From the NCBI GenBank assembly GCA_025455225.1, contig JALOMY010000004.1:1-30181 (forward strand): a DNA stretch of 30,181 nt. Reading direction: 5' to 3'. Position numbers and translations under genes: made by a program. Of the stretch, positions 16,243 through 23,358 are shown one piece after another. This DNA comes from Cyclobacteriaceae bacterium. Lineage in GTDB: Bacteria > Bacteroidota > Bacteroidia > Cytophagales > Cyclobacteriaceae. Numbering within the stretch: the stretch's first letter is position 1; each line of letters starts with the position of its first letter. A model generated the notes under the pieces. The model had not been told where the DNA came from. It made no database searches and saw nothing but the letters and a program-made list of their open reading frames with translations.

Positions 16243-16830
16243 TCAATCGTTTTTGATGTAAGATTTAATAAACCATTCTCGTTCATGAATGGAGTTGATG
16301 TTCAGCAGGTATTTGGGATCAGAAACCGGAATGAAGTGAGCCTTTTGCTCAATTAAAAATTCCCGCAGGCTTACACCTCCTTGCTTATGGAATTGCATTA
16401 AGGAAGAATAACATCCGGATTCCCAGATCGCCAGCAAAGGCTCCGGAAAATTGCCTGTTGAATCTAAAAAACAAGTGGCCGGTCTGGATTTATTCCGATA
16501 AAGGATAAGCTCCCGTAAAATTTCTTCATCAATAAGCGGCATATCCACCGGAACCGTTAACCAGGCTTTATCCGAATGCTTTTTGAACGAACTCAGCAGG
16601 CCGTTCAGCGGGCTTTCCAAATCAAATTGGTCGTGGATTGTAGCAAGACTACTGACCGGCTCCTTGCCTTCTTTGCATGAAATAAAAACCTCGGTGCAAA
16701 ATTGGTTTAACAATTTTGCCAGATGCTCAGCCTGGGGTTTATCATGATAAACCAACAGGGATTTGTCCTGCCCCATTCGTGTACTTTTTCCACCCGCCAG
16801 GATCAGCCCGTAAAGCGTTTGATCAATCAT
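16243..16830 (-). CDS. mobA: Molybdenum cofactor guanylyltransferase MobA
   Basis: MobA transfers GMP from GTP to molybdenum cofactor to make the guanine dinucleotide form used by DMSO-reductase-type enzymes. The protein has the nucleotide-binding signature LILAGGKSTRMGQDKSLL (about 8-25) and the PVDMPLI metal-binding segment further on. I choose the ATG at 16830 (195 residues, MIDQTLYG) rather than an upstream frame start at 16893, because the signature would otherwise be pushed back by an unrelated 21 residues inside the channel gene. With this start it overlaps the channel gene by eight bases, so translation is probably coupled. A related protein class, FdhD-independent nucleotidyltransferases such as MocA, cannot be fully excluded. 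Confidence 0.88.
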   Translation of the reverse strand: MIDQTLYGLILAGGKSTRMGQDKSLLVYHDKPQAEHLAKLLNQFCTEVFISCKEGKEPVSSLATIHDQFDLESPLNGLLSSFKKHSDKAWLTVPVDMPLIDEEILRELILYRNKSRPATCFLDSTGNFPEPLLAIWESGCYSSLMQFHKQGGVSLREFLIEQKAHFIPVSDPKYLLNINSIHEREWFIKSYIKND

Positions 16831-17617
16831 GAAATTCCTTTCCGCAATGTGGACAAATGTGCTTTGCTCCTTTAGGCTTATGAAGCAATTCAAAAAAACC
16901 TGATGAGAGAATTCCGGTCGGCAAGGCTAATATAGCCACTCCTGTCAGGGCAATGAACCCACCCAAAACCTTTCCTAGGGGAGTTATGGGTACTACATCA
17001 CCATAGCCTACGGTTGTTAACGTTGCAATACCCCACCACATGGCTTGAGGAATTGATCCGAATTTATCCGGCTGGGCTTCATGTTCTGCGAAATACATGA
17101 AGAAGGAAATGATAATCAGGATAAACAAAATAAAAATAAAGCTTAGGGTAAGCTGTTCCTTTCGTTCCTTTAAAACACGCTTGAAAAGTTCCATAGCACG
17201 CATATAGCGAGCAATCTTGAACATTCGGAAGAGGGCCATTAGCCTGAAAATTCTCAAGAACCGCAAATCAATGGGTAGGAACGTGAGATAAAATGGAAGG
17301 ATTGCCAACAAATCAACTATGGCCATTCCGGTTTTTGCATACCGAAGTCTGCCTCTGACCGGATCTTTGTATCGGGGATTTTCAACGATGGCATATAACC
17401 GGGCAAAATATTCAATTGTAAAAAAGACAACGGAAAAGATTTCAAACACATGGAAAAACTCCCGGTATTTTTCAAAATGATCAGGTACTGAAACCAGTAT
17501 TATGGCTACAATATTTAAAATGATCATGGCAATGAGAACGATCTCAAAGATTCGTTCAAGCACACCACCTTTCTCTGTAGGTTCAAGAGTAAGGTAAAGC
17601 CTGCGTCTTAAGGTCAT
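16823..17617 (-). CDS. Voltage-gated potassium channel, six-helix type
   Basis: This 264-residue protein has six membrane spans: S1 about 22-43, S2 about 56-77, S3 about 96-114, S4 about 117-141, S5 about 157-177 and S6 about 217-238. S4 carries a basic residue at nearly every third position (R119, R122, R125, R131, K134, R137, R140), the voltage-sensor pattern. The pore loop ends in the potassium selectivity filter TVGYGD (202-207). The C-terminus is a short tail with HICPHCGKEFHD, where Cys255 and Cys258 with neighbouring histidines could bind zinc. It starts two bases after moaC and overlaps mobA, so it is part of a molybdenum-cofactor operon, an unexpected neighbour. Confidence 0.93.
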   Translation of the reverse strand: MTLRRRLYLTLEPTEKGGVLERIFEIVLIAMIILNIVAIILVSVPDHFEKYREFFHVFEIFSVVFFTIEYFARLYAIVENPRYKDPVRGRLRYAKTGMAIVDLLAILPFYLTFLPIDLRFLRIFRLMALFRMFKIARYMRAMELFKRVLKERKEQLTLSFIFILFILIIISFFMYFAEHEAQPDKFGSIPQAMWWGIATLTTVGYGDVVPITPLGKVLGGFIALTGVAILALPTGILSSGFFELLHKPKGAKHICPHCGKEFHD

Positions 17618-17619
17618 AG

Positions 17620-18099
17620 TTAGCTTCGTTTAAAATCTTTTTTACCGCCCGTCTTTTCCACCAGCTGGATATCGGTAATGCTGATGTCGTGCGACAATCC
17701 TTTGCACATATCGTAAATGGTGAGTGCGGCAATACTTACCGCAGTGAGGGCTTCCATTTCTACTCCCGTTTTGGATGTTATCGATACAGAGGATTGAATA
17801 ATCACCCGGTCTGATTTCGGTTCAATGGTAATCTGGCAATCCTCAATTCCAATGGGATGAGCCAGTGGAATCAATTCGGAAGTGCGCTTGGCAGCCATGA
17901 CACCCGCAATAATAGCCGTTTGAAAAACAGGGCCTTTTTTGGTTTGAAGTTCCTGATTCTTGATCAGTTTAAGTATTGACTTTCCCAGGATTACCGTTCC
18001 TCGCGCCTTGGCCACACGTTTGGAATTGTTCTTCTCTGAAACATCCACCATATGCGGGTTGCCCGCTTCATCAGTATGGGTTAATTTTTTACCTTTCAT
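17620..18099 (-). CDS. moaC: Cyclic pyranopterin monophosphate synthase MoaC
   Basis: MoaC completes conversion of the MoaA product to cyclic pyranopterin monophosphate. The 159-residue protein matches family length and carries LTHTDEAGNPHMVDVSEKN near the N-terminus, the ELIPLAHPIGIEDC substrate loop (about 75-88) and the near-invariant KTGVEMEALTAVSIAALTIYDMCK segment (positions about 110-133; only part quoted: GVEMEALTAVSIAALTIYD). It leads a leftward operon moaC-channel-mobA and is divergent from moeA with a 45-base gap. Confidence 0.97.
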   Translation of the reverse strand: MKGKKLTHTDEAGNPHMVDVSEKNNSKRVAKARGTVILGKSILKLIKNQELQTKKGPVFQTAIIAGVMAAKRTSELIPLAHPIGIEDCQITIEPKSDRVIIQSSVSITSKTGVEMEALTAVSIAALTIYDMCKGLSHDISITDIQLVEKTGGKKDFKRS

Positions 18100-18144
18100 T
18101 CTGCCGGTTCTAAAAAGCCAGCAAGAAATTTAAGCAATTTATTT

Positions 18145-19335
18145 ATGGTTAGTGTTTCGGAAGCAACTCAAATACTGAATTCAGTTTCGTTTAAGCTAAT
18201 GGTTCAAACCATCCGGTTGGAAGAAGCCGATCAGTGTGTACTGGCAGAAGAGATTCGATCCGATCGTGACTTGCCCCCTTTTAACCGGGTTGCCATGGAT
18301 GGTGTTGCCCTAGCAAGCAAAACGTTTAAGAAAGATCATCTTTTCACCATTGAAGCTACCCAACCTGCCGGTTCGCCCCAACTTAAATTACAAGATCCTG
18401 CGAATTGTATTAAAGTAATGACGGGTGCCATGCTGCCTGAAAATACCGACACAGTTATTCCGTTTGAAGAAACTACGATTGAATCAAACCGGGTAAGGAT
18501 TAACCTCGACCACGTACCAGCCGGATTGAACATTCATAAACAAGGTGCTGATTCAAAAAAAGATGACCTTTTATTACCAACAGGACAACTCATTTCTCCA
18601 GCTGAAGTAGCCATGTTAGCCTCGGTTGGTAAACCGGAAATAAAGGTTTTTGAATTTCCGAAAACAGCCATAATCTCGACCGGTGATGAACTGGTGGATG
18701 TTCACGAAACACCAAAGCCTTACCAGGTCAGGCGCTCGAATACCTATGCGTTACAAGCGGCCATGAAAAAAATGGGATGGCATGCCAGCCGTTTTCACGT
18801 TGCGGATAATAAAGACCTGATCCGCTCCAATCTTAGCCAATGCCTGAATCAAAACGATATTCTTATTCTTTCCGGTGGGGTTTCAAAAGGGGAATATGAT
18901 TTTATTCCATCGGTTTTACATGAACTTGGCATCCATAAGTTATTTCATAACATCAGCCAACGCCCGGGAAAGCCTTTTTGGTTTGGTGTAAGCAATGATC
19001 ATCGTAAAGTTGTATTTGCCTTACCTGGAAATCCGGTGTCAACCTTTCTGAATTTCTACCGGTATGTTAAGCCGTGGATGTATAAGCAAATGGGCATAAC
19101 AGAAAAACCTAAATGGGCCATTCTGGCATCGGACTTTAACTTTCAACCCAAGCTTACTTATTTCCTTCAGGTTAAAGTTCAAAATGAACAAGGCCAATGG
19201 CGTGCTTACCCGATTCCGGGTGGTGGCTCTGGTGATTTTGTAAATCTTAATCTAGTGGACGGATTCCTGGAATTACCTCTTGAGAAAACCGATTTTAAAG
19301 CAGGCGAAGTATTTCCATTCCTCCCATTTCGATAA
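18145..19335 (+). CDS. moeA: Molybdopterin molybdenumtransferase MoeA
   Basis: MoeA inserts molybdate into adenylylated molybdopterin. The 396-residue protein has normal length with N-terminal NRVAMDGVAL (about 49-58), substrate segment VMTGAMLPENTDTVIPFEE (about 92-110), the GDELV loop (about 182-186), the MoCF-binding motif LSGGVSKGEYDF (about 246-257) and LPGNPVSTF (about 293-301). It is divergent from moaC and convergent with the histidine kinase gene, 21 bases apart, with no visible terminator between. A separate MogA/MoaB adenylyltransferase is not in the window. Confidence 0.95.
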   Translation: MVSVSEATQILNSVSFKLMVQTIRLEEADQCVLAEEIRSDRDLPPFNRVAMDGVALASKTFKKDHLFTIEATQPAGSPQLKLQDPANCIKVMTGAMLPENTDTVIPFEETTIESNRVRINLDHVPAGLNIHKQGADSKKDDLLLPTGQLISPAEVAMLASVGKPEIKVFEFPKTAIISTGDELVDVHETPKPYQVRRSNTYALQAAMKKMGWHASRFHVADNKDLIRSNLSQCLNQNDILILSGGVSKGEYDFIPSVLHELGIHKLFHNISQRPGKPFWFGVSNDHRKVVFALPGNPVSTFLNFYRYVKPWMYKQMGITEKPKWAILASDFNFQPKLTYFLQVKVQNEQGQWRAYPIPGGGSGDFVNLNLVDGFLELPLEKTDFKAGEVFPFLPFR

Positions 19336-19356
19336 TTCTATTGACTGTTTCGAATT

Positions 19357-20673
19357 TCAGGTGGTCTTAAAGGTAAATTGAATTTTCGTTCCCTGATCTG
19401 AACTTACAATCGAAAGTCCGACATCCAGGTACGTGGCTATTTTATGCATAATCTGAAGACCGAAACCCGATTTCTCATTGTTGGCATCTTTTAAAAATAC
19501 CATGCCGCTCTTAACCTGCTGGATCAAGTCTGGTGGAATACCCTTACCTGAGTCGTTTACTTCCACAACGGTAGATTCCTTTTCCCTATAAACTGAAAGG
19601 TTTACCGAACCATTAGCCGGTGTATACCGAATTGCATTGATGATGGCATTTTGAATCATCATCAACACCATAGAATAATTCGATTCCCTGATGATTACCG
19701 AAGATGCTGTATGGGTTAAGAAATCGAGACCTTTTTCTTTTGCAACTGGTGCCCACTCTTCCGACAACTCCTGTACGATTTGCCGAAGGTCAACATCTTC
19801 ATTCCGGATGTACTGGGCATTGCCTATTTTGGAGATCAACAGAAGCGAATTGACCAGGTGTTTAAATCGCTGAATGGTTTGAAGCATGTCCATGAGGCGC
19901 TGCACATCTTGTTCATGCAATTGTGTTTCGGCCATCATATTTTCAATTTTCGATTGAAGAACAGAAATCGGAGTACGCAGTTCATGGGAGGCATGGGCAA
20001 TAAATTCGCGCTCGCGATTAAACACTTGTTGTATGCGCATCATCAACTGATTGATGGCTTCATCGAGAATTTTAAAATCCGTTGTTTTTGTGTGGAGCGG
20101 CTCATACGTATAATTGCTGGGTTCCCTGATTTCCGGAATTTTTTTATAAATAATCTTATGAAACGGCCTCAACAATAAACTATGAAAGGTGGTATCCAGC
20201 AAGACTGAGGTACCAATGAAAATGAAAAAAGCAACTAAAATAAACGTGGATATAACTTTTTCGATTTGCTGTATAGTTGCCAGGCTTCGACCGATTTCCA
20301 TTAGATACATGGAGCCGTTATCATCAAAGGTATAGGCCAGTACGCGGTACGAAACAATGTCATCTTCAATTATCCGCTCTTCATCAAAAATGGAATCAAT
20401 CGGAACCGGATCAAGGATTTTTTCCAGGGAGATATACTCTTCCTTCAACAAGTTGTAACTGCCGTAGCCACTTACTGAATCATCCTGAAAGAAATTTTCA
20501 ATTCCTGCTTCCTCGACAATGGCCAGTACCTGGCTTTTCTTTTCGCGTAACCGGTCATCGGTATAGTCGATCGCATATTTTCTTACCAGATACGGGCCCG
20601 CCAGGTAAAAGCCAATCAGGATGACCCCTTTTGCCAACAGGTTAAAGAGAATCATCTTGGTTGATAGCCGCAC
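19357..20673 (-). CDS. Sensor histidine kinase
   Basis: This 438-residue kinase has two membrane spans (about 8-28 and 141-162) enclosing a periplasmic sensor of about 110 residues with many acidic residues, then a HAMP-like linker (about 170-218), the dimerisation-phosphoacceptor helix with FIAHASHELRTP where His230 is the phosphorylated residue, and a HATPase domain with NAIINAIRYT, VNDSGKGIPP and SGFGLQIMHKIA. It phosphorylates the response regulator encoded ten bases upstream. The ligand is unknown; the presence of an outer-membrane-type protein in the same operon hints at envelope sensing. Confidence 0.95.
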   Translation of the reverse strand: MRLSTKMILFNLLAKGVILIGFYLAGPYLVRKYAIDYTDDRLREKKSQVLAIVEEAGIENFFQDDSVSGYGSYNLLKEEYISLEKILDPVPIDSIFDEERIIEDDIVSYRVLAYTFDDNGSMYLMEIGRSLATIQQIEKVISTFILVAFFIFIGTSVLLDTTFHSLLLRPFHKIIYKKIPEIREPSNYTYEPLHTKTTDFKILDEAINQLMMRIQQVFNREREFIAHASHELRTPISVLQSKIENMMAETQLHEQDVQRLMDMLQTIQRFKHLVNSLLLISKIGNAQYIRNEDVDLRQIVQELSEEWAPVAKEKGLDFLTHTASSVIIRESNYSMVLMMIQNAIINAIRYTPANGSVNLSVYREKESTVVEVNDSGKGIPPDLIQQVKSGMVFLKDANNEKSGFGLQIMHKIATYLDVGLSIVSSDQGTKIQFTFKTT

Positions 20674-20683
20674 AGATAAAGAA

Positions 20684-21358
20684 TTAAAGTTGGATACGGT
20701 ACCCTACACCACGAACAGTTTCCAGCCAATCGGTTGGTGCAAACGCACCTAATTTCTTCCGAACGTTTTTAACATGAACATCGATAAAATTCGATTGGTG
20801 ATCATCTTCAAAATATTCCCCCCAGATATGCTCCGCCAATTGATATCGGTTAATAACTTTTTTTCTATGGAGCAATAAAAAATGAAGCAGGTCGAATTCC
20901 TTTTTTGTGAGATCAATTACCTGTTCCTTAAACTTAACTATTCGGCTTTGCGGATCGAGGGTAAACCCGCCAAACGAAAAGGTTGATTCGGTCCATCCGC
21001 TCTTTCTGCGCAAAATGGCCTGCATACGTGCCTTTAATTCAAGAAGGGAAAATGGCTTGGACAGGTAATCATCGGCACCGCTTAAAAGCCCGGTTACTTT
21101 GTCCTGAACCTCGCCCCTTGCCGTAATAATGATAAACAAAGCAGTATCCTGGGTTTTCTTGGCTTCCTGAAGTAAGTCCATACCATCTCCATCCGGCAAG
21201 CCTAAATCAATCAGAATAAAATCGTATTTGTTAATGGCCAGTTGTTCAGAAGCTGATGCATAGGTTTGGGCCAGGTCACAGTGAAAAGATTCTTTATCAA
21301 GGTAACTTTTTATTTCTTCAGCCAGGTCGAGCTGATCTTCAACAACAAGGGTTCTCAT
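20684..21358 (-). CDS. OmpR/PhoB-family response regulator
   Basis: This 224-residue protein has an N-terminal receiver domain (1-115) with acidic pocket E7/D8, phosphoacceptor Asp51 in ILIDLGLPDGDG, Thr79 and Lys101 in LSKPF, and a C-terminal winged helix (about 125-222) with DLTKKEFDLLHFLL and the recognition helix region SNFIDVHVKNVRKKLG. It is translated in overlap with the upstream barrel-like protein (four bases, ATGA) and followed by its kinase. Targets unknown. Confidence 0.96.
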   Translation of the reverse strand: MRTLVVEDQLDLAEEIKSYLDKESFHCDLAQTYASASEQLAINKYDFILIDLGLPDGDGMDLLQEAKKTQDTALFIIITARGEVQDKVTGLLSGADDYLSKPFSLLELKARMQAILRRKSGWTESTFSFGGFTLDPQSRIVKFKEQVIDLTKKEFDLLHFLLLHRKKVINRYQLAEHIWGEYFEDDHQSNFIDVHVKNVRKKLGAFAPTDWLETVRGVGYRIQL

Positions 21359-22392
21359 GATCTGATCTTTTTCTTCCGCTTAACCGGAATGCTGTAATAT
21401 AAATCAAGGGATTGAATAAAAATGGGGCTTGAAGGATCTCCTTCAATTACATTTACCGGATGGGAATACCTCGATGTGCATTCCAACGTTACATTACCCC
21501 ATTGAAATGTTATTGGAAAAAGGAATTCCCAATTCAGCAAAGCAAGCTGGTTTCCCTCATTGGCATTGATTACTTCATCGGAGGGAGGGGTTGTACCGGT
21601 ATTGTTTCCATTTCCTGAATTACCATTTCCATTTCCATTATTTCCATTAGTGCCGTTCACACCATTATTATTGGTATTGGCATTGCCGGATTTCAATAAA
21701 GCCCGAGGATTAGTAATGCCGCGTTCCGTCAATACCGGATCATCCGAATAATAAAAACGACTGGTGCCCCAGGTGAAGGATAAAACCGGTTGAAAAGAAA
21801 CTGCAATTTTTCTGAACAGTTTATCGTTAAACTCAAAGTAACGGGAGTGCTGCGAAGTAATAAACACATCTTGTGTACTATACGCCATTACCTGGGCCTG
21901 CACCGTTGAATAAAGAATACCCCAATCTAGCCCTAACCCGGCCTGGTAAAAACCAATGCGGCCAATGGTATTAACACTATCATGAGCCTGCATAAGAAAC
22001 TGGCCGTAGCTCAGGTTGTAATCAACCCGTTTTGAAATATCACCTTTAAAACCGGCCGCCAGGGAAGACTGAAATGGAATCTGAGAATCAAAAAAATGAT
22101 AGGCCGAAGCACTAACCCATAAATTGAAATTCGTGTAGTACGTTAAATCACCAGTAACAAATGGAATGGATTGACCAAAGTTGCGTCCCAAAAAAGCAAA
22201 TTGATTTTGATACCGGCCTCCCAGGTATATGTAATCGTAAACTACCGAATCCCGCCTTGCTGTGCTGTCTGAATTAACGGCCAACACATCCATAACTGGG
22301 AATAAAAAAAATATAATACCCAGAATACATCCCGATTTCACAGCATGAAATTGAAGATTCCTCCTTAAAGTGCCAGTTATTTTCATGAACAA
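21355..22392 (-). CDS. Outer-membrane-barrel-like protein with Asn/Gly-rich tract
   Basis: I do not recognise a family. This 345-residue protein has a long basic N-region and signal-peptide-like hydrophobic stretch (about 22-38). The body has short alternating strands with many aromatics (YDYIYLGGRYQNQFAFLG, YNLSYGQFLMQ, IGFYQAGLGLDWGILY), consistent with a beta-barrel of about a dozen strands. Residues about 234-266 are a low-complexity tract of Asn, Gly and Thr that likely forms a surface loop. The ending IQSLDLYYSIPVKRKKKIRS lacks the terminal aromatic residue of a classical barrel. It overlaps the response regulator start by four bases, so production is coupled to the two-component system. 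Confidence 0.78.
   Translation of the reverse strand: MFMKITGTLRRNLQFHAVKSGCILGIIFFLFPVMDVLAVNSDSTARRDSVVYDYIYLGGRYQNQFAFLGRNFGQSIPFVTGDLTYYTNFNLWVSASAYHFFDSQIPFQSSLAAGFKGDISKRVDYNLSYGQFLMQAHDSVNTIGRIGFYQAGLGLDWGILYSTVQAQVMAYSTQDVFITSQHSRYFEFNDKLFRKIAVSFQPVLSFTWGTSRFYYSDDPVLTERGITNPRALLKSGNANTNNNGVNGTNGNNGNGNGNSGNGNNTGTTPPSDEVINANEGNQLALLNWEFLFPITFQWGNVTLECTSRYSHPVNVIEGDPSSPIFIQSLDLYYSIPVKRKKKIRS
21605..21690. repeat. Hexamer-like tandem repeat encoding the Asn/Gly tract
   Basis: The plus strand repeats units close to TTTCCA/TTACCA (for example at 21606-21648), the reverse of codons for Asn and Gly. Such short-period repeats can expand or shrink by slippage; the unit length of six keeps frame. 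Confidence 0.7.
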
Positions 22393-22420
22393 TTTAACTC
22401 GGCTTTACCCCTCAGGCAAT

Positions 22421-22738
22421 TTAATTTCCACCAGGTGGTTTACCAACACTGGCCGGCTTTCCACGCGCAGGAGGTTTAACTGTATTCTTAGGATTTCCTG
22501 AATTATTTGGTTTCCCCGTTGTTCCCGGCTGATTAGGCTTGATGGATGAGGGTCGGGCCGCACTGGAAATCTTACCCGGTTTTGCTTTGGTCTCAGTGGC
22601 AGGTACATTTTTGATTTCCTTTTTACCCGACTTTACCTGGCTTTGGTCTGGTTTTTTCTGAACAGTTTCATCCTGTCCGAATACCTTAAAACTCAGAAAT
22701 ACCATGAAAAGCAGTGAAATTAAAATGATTCGCGCCAT
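22421..22738 (-). CDS. Small secreted Lys/Pro/Gly-rich protein
   Basis: No family recognised. The 105-residue protein starts with a signal peptide (MARIILISLLFMVFLSFKVFGQ, cleavage near 20-22). The mature part has no hydrophobic core: it is rich in Lys, Pro, Gly, Asn, Ser and Thr with repeated GKP units (TTGKPNNSGNP, ARGKPASVGKPPGGN). It is likely disordered and exported. It lies 28 bases before the barrel-like gene and probably heads that operon, and resembles the next protein (22882-23262). Confidence 0.72.
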   Translation of the reverse strand: MARIILISLLFMVFLSFKVFGQDETVQKKPDQSQVKSGKKEIKNVPATETKAKPGKISSAARPSSIKPNQPGTTGKPNNSGNPKNTVKPPARGKPASVGKPPGGN

Positions 22739-22795
22739 TTGATCTTCAAATATCGGTTAAAAAGAGGAGAATGGGTATCTCATTGGTGCCCTACT

Positions 22796-22838
22796 TAAAA
22801 AAAGAAACGTCTCCCCGCTGAATACGAAGGAGACGTCT
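22796..22838 (-). terminator. Terminator-like hairpin downstream of the second secreted protein
   Basis: GGAGACGT (22829-22836) and ACGTCTCC (22807-22814) form an eight-base-pair stem read on the minus strand, followed by TTTCTTTTTTT (complement of the A-run 22797-22803). It separates the two GKP-rich genes. Confidence 0.75.
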
Positions 22839-22844
22839 TAAGTA

Positions 22845-22874
22845 AACTCTAAAGCCAACTAACTCCTTAGAGTT
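22845..22874 (-). other. Short hairpin next to the stop codon of the second secreted protein gene
   Basis: AACTCTAA (22845-22852) is inverted at TTAGAGTT (22867-22874) with a 14-base loop; it lies right after the stop codon and just upstream, in the direction of transcription, of the terminator. Confidence 0.45.
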
Positions 22875-22881
22875 CGGTATC

Positions 22882-23262
22882 TTAACTGCGGCCATTAAAG
22901 GCCGGAGGCTTTGGCCGGGATGGAGGCACCGACCTTGGCATATTTGCCTTTCCGCTATTTAAAGCTGGTTTCCCAGTGTTTTCCGGTTTCCCGGTTTGTT
23001 CAGGACGGTTGTCGTTCTGTTGTTGGTTACCGCTTCCTTTTCCGTTATTTTTCTGGAGTCCCTGTTGCCTTGCTGCGCTTTGGATCAGTGTTCCTTTCTC
23101 ACTATTTCCCGGATTTTCCTGAGCCAACTCACTAACCATTTTTCCCTGTTGATTACTGGGAACCTCTTTTATTTTCTCCTGCTTTTTCGGTTTATCCGGA
23201 ATTGATTGGGAGAATGAATAAAAAGTGAAGCCAGCTAAAAAAATGGTCAGTATGTACTTCAT
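22882..23262 (-). CDS. Small secreted Lys/Pro/Gln-rich protein
   Basis: No family recognised. The 126-residue protein has a signal peptide (MKYILTIFLAGFTFYSFSQS, cleavage near 19). The mature chain is highly polar and low in hydrophobic residues, with GKPENTGKP, NGKGSGNQQQND and a closing PPSRPKPPAFNGRS. It shares the layout and GKP units of the 22421-22738 product. Likely disordered, exported. Its own terminator follows. Confidence 0.72.
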   Translation of the reverse strand: MKYILTIFLAGFTFYSFSQSIPDKPKKQEKIKEVPSNQQGKMVSELAQENPGNSEKGTLIQSAARQQGLQKNNGKGSGNQQQNDNRPEQTGKPENTGKPALNSGKANMPRSVPPSRPKPPAFNGRS

Positions 23263-23358
23263 GCCGGTAAAAAATCAATCACATCTCAAAGAAAATACAT
23301 CAACATGAAGGGAAGATGAAAAAGAAGAACAGCTGAAAATTTTATACCGAATCGGAAA

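Noticed and set aside
16831..16893. Upstream start for mobA at 16893
   Set aside because: It adds 21 residues not related to MobA inside the channel coding sequence; the ATG at 16830 places the nucleotide-binding motif at the usual distance.
20277..20624. Open frame of 115 codons on the opposite strand of the histidine kinase
   Set aside because: It lies wholly within the kinase gene on the other strand, with a composition that is a mirror of it; no domain visible.
21605..21690. CRISPR-like repetition
   Set aside because: Units are only about six bases with no spacers, and they code for the low-complexity tract.
21560..21751. Open frame opposite the Asn/Gly tract (Pro/Phe/Leu-rich)
   Set aside because: It is only the reverse reading of the repeat, not a protein pattern.
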